Source of the DNA: Burkholderia sp. SRS-W-2-2016
GTDB lineage: Bacteria; Pseudomonadota; Gammaproteobacteria; Burkholderiales; Burkholderiaceae
DNA length: 64,000 nucleotides
Assembly: GCF_001931485.1 (NCBI RefSeq)
Contig: NZ_MSDV01000050.1
Coordinates: forward strand, 1-64,000
Reading direction: 5' to 3'
The notes below the pieces were generated by a model that was not told the origin of the DNA, did no database searches, and saw only the letters and a program-made list of their open reading frames with translations. Positions 28,495-38,313 of this stretch are shown here, one piece after another (position 1 is the stretch's first letter; the number at the start of each line of letters is the position of its first letter). The position numbers and the translations under genes were made by a program.

Positions 28495-29250
28495 TTATTT
28501 GATATGTTTCCAGTACGCGGCGTTCAGTCGCCAGGCGAAAAAGCTCAGGATACCGAGGAACAGCAGCACCCACACGCCAAGTTGCTTGCGGGTCTGCTGC
28601 GTCGGCTCGGACATCCACGACAGGTACGACACGAGGTCGGCCACAGCAGAATCATAATCTACCGGCGACATCGTCCCCGGAGTCAGCTGCTGGAAACCGA
28701 GGAATTTGTGGACCTTTTCGCCGGTTTTTTCGTCGATTTCCTCACCGAACTTCGCGGTACGCTGCCCCTGAAGCTGCCACAGCACGTGGGGCATGCCCAC
28801 GTTTTCGTACACCAGATTGTTCCAGCCGGTCGGCCGCGTATCGTCGCGATAGAAAGTGCGCAGATACGTGTACAGCCAGTCCGTGCCGCGTGCCCGCGCT
28901 TCCACCGACAGATCCGGCGGGGTCGCGCCGAACCACGTTTTCGCGTCGTCCGGGCGCATCGCGACGGTCATCGTGTTGCCGATCTTGTCGGTGGTGAACA
29001 GCAGATTCGACTGGATCGCGCCCGGCGTGATGCCGAGATCGGTCAGCCGGCTATAGCGCATCAGGTTCGCACTGTGGCAATTCAGGCAGTAGTTTACAAA
29101 CAATTGCGCGCCATGCTGCAAAGAAGCGAAATTGTTGGTGGTGTCCGGCGCGCGGTCGAGCGGGAAACCCTCCTCCGCATGAACCGGCGCGGCCAGCAGT
29201 CCGAACACCGTCGCGCCGATCAGCGCGCACATCGAAAGCAGTTTTTTCAT
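28495..29250 (-). CDS. petC: Cytochrome c1 subunit of the bc1 complex
   Basis: 251 aa from the ATG at 29250 (AGGAG eleven bases upstream). Signal peptide KKLLSMCALIGATVFGLLAA cleaved near AHA/EE, heme-c motif CLNCH (about residues 56-60), a Met heme-ligand region near NVGMPHVLW, and one C-terminal membrane anchor (LGVWVLLFLGILSFFAW). It carries electrons from the Rieske protein to a soluble cytochrome c. It is the third gene of petA-petB-petC, 23 bases after petB. Confidence 0.96.
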   Translation of the reverse strand: MKKLLSMCALIGATVFGLLAAPVHAEEGFPLDRAPDTTNNFASLQHGAQLFVNYCLNCHSANLMRYSRLTDLGITPGAIQSNLLFTTDKIGNTMTVAMRPDDAKTWFGATPPDLSVEARARGTDWLYTYLRTFYRDDTRPTGWNNLVYENVGMPHVLWQLQGQRTAKFGEEIDEKTGEKVHKFLGFQQLTPGTMSPVDYDSAVADLVSYLSWMSEPTQQTRKQLGVWVLLFLGILSFFAWRLNAAYWKHIK

Positions 29251-29273
29251 CTTCGTGTTCTCCTGGCTCGCGA

Positions 29274-30653
29274 TTAGTGAGGCTTGAACCGCACCCGTTC
29301 CGGCGGCTGCTTGAACGTGCCAAGCCGCGTCCAGAAAGGCATGCCGAGGAAAAACGCGAAGTAGATCAGCGCGCAGATCTGCGCGATCAGCGTCGCCGAC
29401 GGCGACGGTGGCCGCGTGCCGAGGAAGCCGAGCGTCAGGAACGCGAGCACGAAGATCCCGTAGAACACCTTGTGGAAGAACGGCCGGTAGCGGATCGACT
29501 TGACCGGCGAGCGGTCGAGCCACGGCAGGAAGAACAGCGAGATCACCGCGGTGCCCATCACCACCACGCCCCAGAACTTCGACTCGGTGAACGCCATCGC
29601 CAGAATCACCAGCACCGCGAGCACCGGCAGGCCGGCCTTCCACTTGCCGCGCGCGCGGACCAGCGCGAGCAGACCGAGCAGGCCGATCACGATCATCAGC
29701 ACGATCTTGAACGGATCGGTGGTCGCGCGCAGCATCGCATAAAAGGCGGTGAAGTACCACACCGGCGCAATTTCCGGCGGCGTCTGCAGCGGATTAGCGG
29801 GCACGAAGTTGTTCGCTTCGAGGAAGTAGCCGCCCATTTCCGGTGCGAAGAAGATGATCGCCGCGAAGATCAGCAGGAACACCGTCACGCCCATGAAATC
29901 GTGCACCGAGTAGAACGGGTGGAACGGGATGCCGTCGAGCGGCTTGCCGTCCGGGCCCTTCTTCGCCTTGATCTCGATGCCGTCCGGATTGTTCGAACCG
30001 ACTTCATGCAGCGCGACGAGGTGCGCGATCACGAGGCCGACCAGCACCAGCGGAATCGCGATCACGTGAAACGCGAAGAAGCGGTTCAGCGTGACGTCGG
30101 AGACCACATAGTCGCCGCGAATCCACAGCGACAGGTCCGGCCCGATGAACGGAATCGCCGAGAACAGGTTCACGATCACCTGCGCGCCCCAGAACGACAT
30201 CTGCCCCCACGGCAGCAGGTAGCCGAAGAACGCCTCGGCCATCAGGCACAGGAAGATCAGGCAGCCGAAAATCCACACCAGCTCGCGCGGCTTGCGATAC
30301 GAGCCGTACATCAGCCCGCGGAACATGTGCAGATACACGACGACGAAGAACATCGACGCGCCGGTCGAGTGCATGTAGCGGATCAGCCAGCCCCACGGCA
30401 CCTCGCGCATGATGTACTCGACCGATGCGAACGCGAGCGTCGCATCGGGCTTGTAGTTCATCGTGAGAAAAATGCCGGTGACGATCTGGTTGACCAGCAC
30501 CAGTAACGCAAGCGAACCGAAGAAGTACCAGAAGTTGAAGTTCTTCGGCGCGTAGTACTCGGACACGTGCTTCTTCCACGTGGCCGTCATCGGGAAGCGC
30601 TGATCGATCCAGCCCGCCAGCCCGGTCGTCTCTACTTCGTGTTCGCTCGCCAT
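29274..30653 (-). CDS. petB: Cytochrome b subunit of the bc1 complex
   Basis: 459 aa from the ATG at 30653. About eight transmembrane helices. Heme-b His pairs lie in RYMHSTGASMFFVVVYLHMF and FFAFHVIAIPLVLVGLVIAH. The Qo-site tetrapeptide reads PVWY (APVWYFTAFYAML, about residue 300) in place of the more common PEWY, a known variant in beta- and gammaproteobacteria. Oxidises ubiquinol at Qo and reduces quinone at Qi. Its ATG overlaps the petA stop by one base (TAATG), showing translational coupling. Confidence 0.97.
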   Translation of the reverse strand: MASEHEVETTGLAGWIDQRFPMTATWKKHVSEYYAPKNFNFWYFFGSLALLVLVNQIVTGIFLTMNYKPDATLAFASVEYIMREVPWGWLIRYMHSTGASMFFVVVYLHMFRGLMYGSYRKPRELVWIFGCLIFLCLMAEAFFGYLLPWGQMSFWGAQVIVNLFSAIPFIGPDLSLWIRGDYVVSDVTLNRFFAFHVIAIPLVLVGLVIAHLVALHEVGSNNPDGIEIKAKKGPDGKPLDGIPFHPFYSVHDFMGVTVFLLIFAAIIFFAPEMGGYFLEANNFVPANPLQTPPEIAPVWYFTAFYAMLRATTDPFKIVLMIVIGLLGLLALVRARGKWKAGLPVLAVLVILAMAFTESKFWGVVVMGTAVISLFFLPWLDRSPVKSIRYRPFFHKVFYGIFVLAFLTLGFLGTRPPSPSATLIAQICALIYFAFFLGMPFWTRLGTFKQPPERVRFKPH

Positions 30654-31273
30654 TACGCTTCTCCTTTCTCGTCTTTCCCGATCACGAGGGCCGTCGGCGA
30701 CGTGAACATGAAGCGCGGAATATCGAGGTTTTGCGGGGCGGGTTTGTTCTTGAAGACGCGGCCGGCCATGTCGTAGGTCGAACCGTGGCACGGACACAGA
30801 AAGCCGCCGGGCCAGTTGTCCGGCAGATTGGGCTGCGGGCCTTCCTGGAAGCGCGGCGTCGGCGTGCAGCCGAGATGCGTGCAAACGGCGACCGCGACCA
30901 GCAGATGCTTGTTCTCGGCGCGGGAACGGAATTCGTTGTTGCAGTACTCCGGCAGCGGCATCGAGAAAGGATTCTTGCTGTGGGGATCCGCGAGCTCGTT
31001 GTCTGCCTTCTGGACATCGGCAAGCATTCTGTCGGTGCGGTTGATGATCCACACCGGCTTGCCGCGCCAGGCGACCGTCATCATGTCGCCGGGCTTAAGA
31101 CTGCTGATATCGACTTCGACCGGGGCACCTGCTGCCTTGGCCTTTTCGGATGGTGCAAACGAACTAACAAAGGGTACGACAACGGCAACACCTCCTATGC
31201 CGCCTGCTACGGTCGTCGCTACCAGCCAGTTACGGCGGCTGCCATCGACGCGCTCCTCTTCTTTGTCTCGCAT
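30653..31273 (-). CDS. petA: Rieske iron-sulfur subunit of the bc1 complex
   Basis: 206 aa from the ATG at 31273; the frame opens at 31351 but the longer N-terminus is atypical and neither start has a strong ribosome site. Tat-type N-terminus with twin arginine (SRRNWLVATTVAGG, about residues 12-25) and membrane anchor. The [2Fe-2S] ligands are in CTHLGC (about 129-134) and CPCHGS (about 151-156). Export of folded Rieske protein normally uses Tat; tatABC lies about 4 kb away in this window. First gene of the pet operon. Confidence 0.95.
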   Translation of the reverse strand: MRDKEEERVDGSRRNWLVATTVAGGIGGVAVVVPFVSSFAPSEKAKAAGAPVEVDISSLKPGDMMTVAWRGKPVWIINRTDRMLADVQKADNELADPHSKNPFSMPLPEYCNNEFRSRAENKHLLVAVAVCTHLGCTPTPRFQEGPQPNLPDNWPGGFLCPCHGSTYDMAGRVFKNKPAPQNLDIPRFMFTSPTALVIGKDEKGEA

Positions 31274-31494
31274 CACACGCCCCACTTCTGAGTTGGATTT
31301 TTCCTTCACGTCGCTTCTACCGCCGCTAGTTTGCTCGAATGGAGTCGCCATTTACAAGGGCCGATTGCCAAAAACCGTGCGAAGCCCTTGATAACTCAGG
31401 GTTTGTCCGTAGCCGATCGCAAACTTTTTCGCACCTTCTTTTAAGTGTTTTCTACGCTATTCGTGCGTTTTTCTGCGTTAATGCAATGCGCAAT

Positions 31495-32241
31495 TCAAAC
31501 CGGATTAGGAATATCGATAAACAGGTGTTCGATATCGAACGATTCGGACAGATGTTTGCCGACCGCCTGCACGCCGAAGCGCTCGGTCGCGTGGTGGCCG
31601 GCCGCGAGAAACGCGACGCCGCTTTCCGCCGCCGTATGCATCACCGACTCCGACACCTCGCCGGTCACGTAGACATCGGCGCCCGCGTTGATCGCCGCGT
31701 CGAACATTCCCTGCGCGGCGCCGGTGCACCAGCCGACCCGGCGGATCTGGCGGTCCGGGTCGCCGAACACCAGCGGCTCGCGGCCGAGCGTGTGCGCGAT
31801 CTCCGCGGTGAGGTGCGATAGCGTGATCGGCATCGGCATCGTGGCGAGCCAGCCGAGGTCGTTGTCGCCGAAACGCGCGTCGCTGATCCAGCCCATCTTC
31901 GCGCCGATCTGCGCGTTGTTGCCGAACTCGGGATGATCGTCGAGCGGCAGGTGATACGCGAACAGGTTCAGGTCGTTGGCGAGCAGCAGTTTCAGACGCG
32001 CATGCTTGCGTCCGGTGATCTGCGGCGCCTCGTTGCGCCAGAAGTAGCCGTGATGAACCAGCACGGCGTCCGCGCCCCAGTCGAGCGCGGCTTCGAGAAA
32101 GGCCACCGACGCGGTCACGCCGGTCGCCAGCTTGTTGATCCTACGTCGCCCTTCGACCTGTAATCCGTTCGGGCAATAGTCCTTGAAGCGCGCGGTTTCA
32201 AGGAGATTGTTCAAGTACAATTCAAGTTCAATCCGATCCAT
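31495..32241 (-). CDS. Nif3-like dinuclear-metal-centre hexameric protein
   Basis: 248 aa, matching the short YbgI/Nif3 form. Metal-site signatures: ADAVLVHHGYFWRNE (about residues 56-70, His-His), LFAYHLPLDDHPEFGNN (about 92-108) and C-terminal GHHATERFGVQA (about 215-226). The family is conserved in all domains of life; E. coli YbgI was linked to GTP cyclohydrolase-like folds and DNA repair, but the activity is not settled. AGAGG precedes the ATG. Its start lies only 19 bases from the divergent protease gene. Confidence 0.92.
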   Translation of the reverse strand: MDRIELELYLNNLLETARFKDYCPNGLQVEGRRRINKLATGVTASVAFLEAALDWGADAVLVHHGYFWRNEAPQITGRKHARLKLLLANDLNLFAYHLPLDDHPEFGNNAQIGAKMGWISDARFGDNDLGWLATMPMPITLSHLTAEIAHTLGREPLVFGDPDRQIRRVGWCTGAAQGMFDAAINAGADVYVTGEVSESVMHTAAESGVAFLAAGHHATERFGVQAVGKHLSESFDIEHLFIDIPNPV

Positions 32242-32260
32242 ATAAACCTCTTGTCTTCAG

Positions 32261-33484
32261 ATGCTTAGACGCTTCTGGCTGTTATTTGCCCAAGCGGTGA
32301 CTGTGCTGTTGGCGCTGATGTTCATCATTGCGACGCTCAAACCGCAGTGGCTCCAGCGTCAAGGACAGTTCGGCAGGCAACTCGCCGAACCCATCGTTGC
32401 GCTGCGGGAAGTGGCGCCTGGCATCAGCAACGGCCATGCCGAAGCGTCCTATGCGGACGCGGCGCAAAAGGCCATGCCCGCGGTCGTCAACGTGTTCTCC
32501 AGCAAAGACGGCTCATTGCCTCCGGACCCACGCGCGAAAGACCCGCTGTTCCGCTACTTCTTCGGCGACCGGAACAACAATCGCAAGCAGCAGGAGCAGC
32601 CCGCCTCGAATCTCGGCTCAGGCGTGATAGTGAGTTCGGAAGGTTACATTCTAACGAACCAGCACGTCGTGGACGGCGCCGATCAGATCGAAGTCGCGCT
32701 CGCCGACGGCCGCACGACCAGCGCGAAGGTGATCGGCATCGATCCCGAAACCGACCTCGCCGTGCTGAAGGTGAACCTCACCCATCTGCCCACCATTACG
32801 CTCGGCCGCGTGGAGCAGGCGCACGTCGGCGACGTGGTGCTCGCGATCGGCAATCCGTTCGGCGTCGGCCAGACCGTGACGATGGGCATCGTCAGCGCGC
32901 TCGGGCGCAACCACCTCGGCATCAATACGTTCGAGAACTTCATCCAGACCGACGCGGCGATCAATCCCGGCAACTCGGGCGGTGCGCTGGTCGACGTCGA
33001 AGGCAACCTGCTCGGCATCAATACCGCGATCTATTCGCGCTCGGGCGGCTCGCTCGGGATCGGCTTCGCCATTCCGGTGTCGACCGCGCGCAGCGTGCTC
33101 GAGAGCATCATCACCACCGGCTCGGTCACGCGCGGCTGGATCGGCGTCGAGCCGCAAGACGTGACGCCGGAAATCGCCGAGTCGTTCGGGCTAGACCAGA
33201 AGTCCGGTGCGATCGTCGCGGGCGTGTTGAAGAGCGGCCCCGCGGATCGCGCGGGCATCAAGCCCGGCGACATCCTGATGAGCGTGAACGGCCAGGAAAT
33301 CACCGACACCACGCGCCTTTTGAACGTGATCGCGCAGATCAAGCCGGGCACCGCCGCGAAGGTGCATCTGGTGCGCAAGGGCCGGCAGATCGATCTGGAC
33401 GTGACGATCGGCAAGCGCCCGCCGCCGCCGAAGCAGGCGGAAGACGATAGCGGCGGCGACCAGCCGGATGACGAAGGCGGTTGA
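32261..33484 (+). CDS. Membrane-anchored Do-type serine protease (DegS/AlgW-like)
   Basis: 407 aa. One N-terminal membrane anchor (about residues 5-25), trypsin-like domain with triad His135 (TNQHVVDGA), Asp165 (DPETDLAVLKV) and Ser239 (NPGNSGGAL), then a single PDZ domain (about 285-375). A single PDZ plus membrane anchor is the DegS/AlgW layout (site-1 protease of the sigma-E pathway); DegP/DegQ have two PDZ. The C-terminal tail KRPPPPKQAEDDSGGDQPDD is acidic and disordered. No ribosome site is obvious at the ATG. Confidence 0.92.
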   Translation: MLRRFWLLFAQAVTVLLALMFIIATLKPQWLQRQGQFGRQLAEPIVALREVAPGISNGHAEASYADAAQKAMPAVVNVFSSKDGSLPPDPRAKDPLFRYFFGDRNNNRKQQEQPASNLGSGVIVSSEGYILTNQHVVDGADQIEVALADGRTTSAKVIGIDPETDLAVLKVNLTHLPTITLGRVEQAHVGDVVLAIGNPFGVGQTVTMGIVSALGRNHLGINTFENFIQTDAAINPGNSGGALVDVEGNLLGINTAIYSRSGGSLGIGFAIPVSTARSVLESIITTGSVTRGWIGVEPQDVTPEIAESFGLDQKSGAIVAGVLKSGPADRAGIKPGDILMSVNGQEITDTTRLLNVIAQIKPGTAAKVHLVRKGRQIDLDVTIGKRPPPPKQAEDDSGGDQPDDEGG

Positions 33485-33566
33485 TCGCCGGGCCGAATGG
33501 CTTATCGGCGCGGCGCGAGTTAGCTCCAGCTATTTGCGCCGCCACAACCCGCCACAACCGGCAACG

Positions 33567-33599
33567 AAAAAAGGGCAGTCCGTGATGGACTGCCCTTTT
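33567..33599. terminator. Bidirectional terminator between protease and tatC
   Basis: Arms AAAAGGGCAGTCC / GGACTGCCCTTTT with loop GTGAT, A-rich and T-rich flanks, between convergent genes. Confidence 0.88.
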
Positions 33600-33644
33600 C
33601 ATTTGCGCATCGGCTCGCATCGGCGTCTACCCACTCGCATCCGC

Positions 33645-34427
33645 TCACCCCGGCGGCGGACTCGCATCCTCGACCACCGGCGCCCGTTTGCCGACGAACA
33701 GACGCGCCGCGATGATCCCCGCCTCGTACAGAATGACCAGCGGCACCGCGAGAATCAGCTGCGAGAACACGTCGGGCGGCGTCACCACGGCCGAAATCAC
33801 AAACGCGCCGACGATCACATACGGCCGGATCTCCTTGAGCTTCTTCAACGTGACGACGTTCATCCGCACCAGCAGCACGACCACGATCGGCACCTCGAAG
33901 GTCACGCCGAACGCGATGAACATGGTGAGCACGAAGCTCAGGTAATTATCGATATCGGTGGTCATCTCCGCGCCGAGCGGCGCGTTGTAATGCGCCATCA
34001 CGCGGAAGATGGTCGGAAACACGACGAAGTACGCAAACGCCATCCCGCACAGAAACAGCGTGTAGCTGCTCGCGACCAGCGGCACCACGAGTTTCTTTTC
34101 ATGCTGGTAGAGCCCGGGCGCGACGAACGCCCAGATCTGGTACAGCACTATCGGCAGCGCGATCACGAACGCGACCAGCATGGTCACCTTCATCGGCACG
34201 AAGAACGAGCCGGTGACGTCGGTGACGATCATCTTGCCGTCCTTCGGCAGGTTCATCATCAGCGGCCGCGCGAGCAGCCTGAAGATGTCCGGCGCCCAGT
34301 ACACGAGCCCGATGAACACGACGATCACCGCGAGACCGGCGCGGATGATTCGGTCACGCAATTCGACGAGGTGGGAAATGAAGGTCTCTTCAGCGCCTTC
34401 GTTCTGGGATTGCTGGGGGTCGCTCAC
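33645..34427 (-). CDS. tatC: Sec-independent translocase subunit TatC
   Basis: 260 aa, six transmembrane helices. Conserved N-terminal SHLVELRDRIIRAG (about residues 19-32, the signal-peptide contact with the FISHLVELR core), FVAPGLYQHEKK in the first periplasmic-cytoplasmic loop region, and the late FGVTFEVPIVVVLL helix. TatC with TatB recognises twin-arginine signals. It is the last gene of tatA-tatB-tatC, 34 bases after tatB. Confidence 0.97.
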   Translation of the reverse strand: MSDPQQSQNEGAEETFISHLVELRDRIIRAGLAVIVVFIGLVYWAPDIFRLLARPLMMNLPKDGKMIVTDVTGSFFVPMKVTMLVAFVIALPIVLYQIWAFVAPGLYQHEKKLVVPLVASSYTLFLCGMAFAYFVVFPTIFRVMAHYNAPLGAEMTTDIDNYLSFVLTMFIAFGVTFEVPIVVVLLVRMNVVTLKKLKEIRPYVIVGAFVISAVVTPPDVFSQLILAVPLVILYEAGIIAARLFVGKRAPVVEDASPPPG

Positions 34428-34461
34428 ACCGGCCCTCGGTTAGAGATTGTCGTTCTGCGCA

Positions 34462-34989
34462 TCAGAAGAACCGCGTCGGCCGACGCAGGTTGGCGGGCGT
34501 GTGCCGCGCGACGCGCGCGGCGCCCGACTGCACGCGAGTGCGGCGCAGGCTCGCGCGCTTGTACCACGTCGGCGTGGCGCTCTGCTTGACGCGCCAGTTC
34601 TTGCGTTTGGCGTTCGCGGCCGGCGTGCTGACCGGCCACGACGAGGTGCCGGCGCTGCCGGCATCCTCGAGCGCGCCGCCGGCGATGCTCGGCGACACCG
34701 ACGTGCCGCTGTTCCATGCGTCGTTCAGCTCGCCTTCGTGCTTGCGCAGATTATCGTGAACCGCCGTTTCGACATTGGTCGCGGCCTTCTCGAACTCGGT
34801 CTTCATGCGCTTGAGTTCGTCGAGTTCGATTTCGCGCGTGACTTCGGCCTTCACGTCGTTGATATAGCGCTGCGCGCGGCCGAACAGCGCGCCGGCCGTG
34901 CGAGCCACGCGCGGCAGCCGTTCGGGCCCGAGAACGACCAGCGCGACGACGCCGATCAGCGCCATCTTGGTTAGACCGAGGTCCAGCAT
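34462..34989 (-). CDS. tatB: Sec-independent translocase subunit TatB
   Basis: 175 aa. One N-terminal helix MLDLGLTKMALIGVVALVVLG followed by the PERLPRVARTAG hinge and an amphipathic helix, as in TatB. The distal half (about 100-175) is variable, rich in Ser/Ala and ends in a very basic tail (ARVARHTPANLRRPTRFF). It lies between tatA (48 bases) and tatC (34 bases). Confidence 0.95.
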   Translation of the reverse strand: MLDLGLTKMALIGVVALVVLGPERLPRVARTAGALFGRAQRYINDVKAEVTREIELDELKRMKTEFEKAATNVETAVHDNLRKHEGELNDAWNSGTSVSPSIAGGALEDAGSAGTSSWPVSTPAANAKRKNWRVKQSATPTWYKRASLRRTRVQSGAARVARHTPANLRRPTRFF

Positions 34990-35037
34990 GAAATGGGATG
35001 TCCGTCAGTAATGCGGAAACGGCGCGGGGGCCGTGGC

Positions 35038-35277
35038 TTAGCGGAAGTCGCTCGATTGCTGGGTCTTTTCTTTCGCTTCGACGTCGACTGCGCCGTTGCG
35101 CGGCAGCTCGCGCTGCTGCGCGTCGCCCGCCGGCGTTTCGGCTTCTTTCATGCCTTCCTTGAAGCCCTTCACCGCGCCGCCCAGGTCGGTGCCGATATTG
35201 CGCAGCTTCTTCGTGCCGAACACCAGTGCGACGATCAGCAGAACGATCAACCAATGCCAAATGCTCAACGAACCCAT
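35038..35277 (-). CDS. tatA: Sec-independent translocase subunit TatA
   Basis: 79 aa from the ATG at 35277, which has AAGGAGAG seven bases upstream; the frame opens 24 bases earlier without a site. The N-terminus GSLSIWHWLIVLLIVALVFG is the TatA membrane helix, followed by the FGTKKLRNIGTDLGGAVKGF hinge and amphipathic helix and a short charged tail. It forms the Tat pore or membrane-thinning assembly. First gene of tatABC. Confidence 0.96.
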   Translation of the reverse strand: MGSLSIWHWLIVLLIVALVFGTKKLRNIGTDLGGAVKGFKEGMKEAETPAGDAQQRELPRNGAVDVEAKEKTQQSSDFR

Positions 35278-35574
35278 GACTACTCTCCTTGACCCCGACA
35301 CCGCGTGGCGATGCGGTTAATTTCGTGCGCCTTGCGGCGTAACCTGAAGCGCGCGCGCTTCGTCTCCATCGAATCTCTACGTTACCGCAGGCCGCCTCGC
35401 CTCGCTGGCGATCCGGTCACAGGCGACCCTTCAGTCATTGTGGCCGGGCAGCGCGTCGAGCTTATTACACTGCGGTAAAAACAACGGCTGCGCTATTGTC
35501 GCCGGCCAAAAACTCACGCGGTCCATGCTCGCTGGTGTCACGCGATGCGCAGCGGACGAACCGCGTTGCCTCGC

Positions 35575-35940
35575 TCAGCCCATGCGCTGCCAGGGGCGCG
35601 GTCCGGCGAGGATATGCGCATGCAGGTGATACACCTCCTGCCCGCCGCCGGGACCGGTATTGATTACCGTGCGAAAGCCCGTCTCGCCGCCGGTGTAGGC
35701 GACGCCCAGCTGGGCGGCCAGCCGCGCGGTCAGAATTAACATTCTACCAAGCAGCGGTGCGTCTTCTTCGGTGGTGTTGGACAGTGTCGCGATGTGCTTG
35801 CGGGGAATTACCAGCACATGCGTTTCGGCCGCCGGGCGGATGTCGCGGAAGGCGACGAACTCATCGTCTTCATGGACTTTGGTCGACGGAATTTCGCCGG
35901 CGGCAATCTTGCAGAAAAGGCAGTTTGGATCGTGACTCAT
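35575..35940 (-). CDS. HIT-family (histidine triad) nucleotide-binding protein
   Basis: 121 aa. HINT-type: CLFCKIAAGEIPSTKVHEDD at the N-terminus (zinc-type Cys residues kept), DIRPAAETHVLVIPRKHI and the triad HLHAHIL (about residues 107-113) near the end. Family members hydrolyse AMP-linked phosphoramidates. It follows the DUF4870-like gene and precedes tat on the same strand; a 297-base gap separates it from tatA, so the link is not tight. Confidence 0.94.
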   Translation of the reverse strand: MSHDPNCLFCKIAAGEIPSTKVHEDDEFVAFRDIRPAAETHVLVIPRKHIATLSNTTEEDAPLLGRMLILTARLAAQLGVAYTGGETGFRTVINTGPGGGQEVYHLHAHILAGPRPWQRMG

Positions 35941-36033
35941 CGTATTCCTGACGCGGTATGACTGAAGCGCGACGCCTCACGCGACGCGGGCCGGCCTGCG
36001 AGCCGGCCCGATCAAGGCAGGGCTGCGCGCGGC

Positions 36034-36429
36034 TCAGACCCAGCCGCGCGGGTTCGCGAACGGCTTGTTATCGTACAGATACAGCCAGCCTTTGATAATA
36101 CGGTACAACATCCAGATGCTGACAGCCCACAGCACCGGAATGCCGATCAGCACGAGCAGCAGCAACGCGCCGATCGCATAGCCGACGAGGCCCAGCCAGA
36201 ACGTGCGGATCTGCCATTCGAAGTGCGCTTCGTACGGCGTGCCGGCGACGTCCGGGCGCTTGATGTAGTTGATGATGATCGCGATCAGAATGGTCAGCCC
36301 ACCGGTCAGCCAGTGGACTGCATAGAGCGCGTACAGCACGTGGGTCAGCGTGCGCAGGCTGCGCTCGCGTTCGGGCTCCAGTGCGTGGCGGTAGGCCGGC
36401 GGCGGGTAGCTTCCTTGCGACTGTTCCAT
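36034..36429 (-). CDS. DUF4870-like membrane protein
   Basis: 131 aa with three hydrophobic segments (LTHVLYALYAVHWLTGGLTI, FWLGLVGYAIGALLLLVLIG, IPVLWAVSIWMLYRIIKGW) and the linker NYIKRPDVAGTPYEAHFEWQ, where H-E-W-Q is a conserved feature of DUF4870 proteins. The N-terminus is Pro/Tyr-rich and soluble. Function unknown. It follows hisE at 108 bases on the same strand and may ride on the his transcript. Confidence 0.78.
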   Translation of the reverse strand: MEQSQGSYPPPAYRHALEPERERSLRTLTHVLYALYAVHWLTGGLTILIAIIINYIKRPDVAGTPYEAHFEWQIRTFWLGLVGYAIGALLLLVLIGIPVLWAVSIWMLYRIIKGWLYLYDNKPFANPRGWV

Positions 36430-36537
36430 GCTAGCGTCCTCCCGAAGATGCGCTTGGGCGAAATATGGGTGCCGGCGCGCGCGACTTCAAGCGGCAACGC
36501 CGGGTTGTCAGCCACCGCCGCGGCGCGGCGCGTGTGT

Positions 36538-36936
36538 TCAGTCGCCGTTCTGCTCGCGCTCGCGGCTCTTGCGCAGCGCCTTTTCCTCGAGACCCGACAG
36601 CCCTTCGCGGCGTTCGAGTTCGGCGAGCACGTCGGCCGGGCTCAGCTCGAAATGCGACAGCATCACGAGGCAGTGAAACCACAGGTCCGCGACCTCGCCG
36701 ACCAGCGCCTTCGGCGCGCCGCCGTGGCGCGTATCCTTCGCGGCCAGCACGACTTCGGTGGCTTCCTCGCCGATCTTCTTCAGGATCGCGTCGTCGCCCT
36801 TATGGAACAGGCGCGATACGTATGACAGGTCCGGATCGCCGCCCTTGCGGCCGTCGATCACCGCCGCGAGGCGCAGCAACGTATCCAGCGAGGATGCGGA
36901 CGAAGCGTCGGACGGGGTCTGCGTGGTTTGCGTCAT
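36538..36936 (-). CDS. hisE: Phosphoribosyl-ATP pyrophosphatase
   Basis: 132 aa from the ATG at 36936. MazG-like all-helical fold with the metal-binding acidic motif KKIGEEATEVVLAAKD (about residues 53-68) and EVADLWFHCLVMLS (about 81-94). It removes pyrophosphate from phosphoribosyl-ATP, step 2 of histidine synthesis. The ATG overlaps the hisI stop (ATGA), showing coupling. HisI and HisE are separate genes here rather than the fused HisIE of enterobacteria. Last his gene. Confidence 0.95.
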   Translation of the reverse strand: MTQTTQTPSDASSASSLDTLLRLAAVIDGRKGGDPDLSYVSRLFHKGDDAILKKIGEEATEVVLAAKDTRHGGAPKALVGEVADLWFHCLVMLSHFELSPADVLAELERREGLSGLEEKALRKSREREQNGD

Positions 36937-37343
36937 TTGTAGATATGTTCGGGGTCTTTCAGCACGGGATCGACGGCCTGCCAGTCGCCGTCGTCCACCG
37001 AGCCTTCGAATTTCTGGAAAAAGCACGAGTGGCGGCCGGTGTGGCACGCGATGCCCGACACCTGCTCGACCTTCAGCAGCACGACGTCTTCGTCGCAATC
37101 GAGCCGCACTTCATGCACGTGCTGCACGTGGCCCGACTCCTCGCCCTTGAACCACAGGCGCTGGCGCGAGCGCGAGAAATACACCGCGCGGCCGGTTTCG
37201 ACGGTCTTCGCCAACGCTTCGCGGTTCATCCACGCGAACATCAGCACGTCGTTGGTCGTCGCTTCCTGCGCGATCACCGGCACGAGGCCGTTCGCGTCCC
37301 ACTTGACCTTGTCCAGCCAGTTCACTGCCGACGGATTCGTCAC
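36933..37343 (-). CDS. hisI: Phosphoribosyl-AMP cyclohydrolase
   Basis: 136 aa. Zinc/magnesium motifs DVLMFAWMNREAL (about residues 31-43), SRSRQRLWFKGEESGHVQ (about 57-74), and LDCDEDVVLLKVEQ plus CHTGRHSCF (about 107-115) with the catalytic Cys and His ligands. It opens the adenine ring of PR-AMP. It starts one base after the hisF stop and overlaps hisE by four bases. Confidence 0.96.
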   Translation of the reverse strand: MTNPSAVNWLDKVKWDANGLVPVIAQEATTNDVLMFAWMNREALAKTVETGRAVYFSRSRQRLWFKGEESGHVQHVHEVRLDCDEDVVLLKVEQVSGIACHTGRHSCFFQKFEGSVDDGDWQAVDPVLKDPEHIYK

Positions 37344-37344
37344 G

Positions 37345-38118
<774 letters not shown>

Positions 38119-38313
38119 GATCTTGCAATTCTGCCAATACCGCTGATGAGGCCGCTCGCCACGGGCAAGCGGCACGGTGCCGGCGCGACCGCCTGGGTCG
38201 CGCCGCGAGTGAGGTGTCGGCCGGGGGCCGGCGAGACTCCGGACGCGGTGTTCGGCAACGCACGCGGCGGGTGAAGCGCGCCGCGCACTGAGACGGCAAG
38301 CCGCCGCTGTGCG

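Noticed and set aside
29274..30653. PVWY instead of PEWY in cytochrome b as a defect
   Set aside because: A known Qo-site variant in beta- and gammaproteobacteria.
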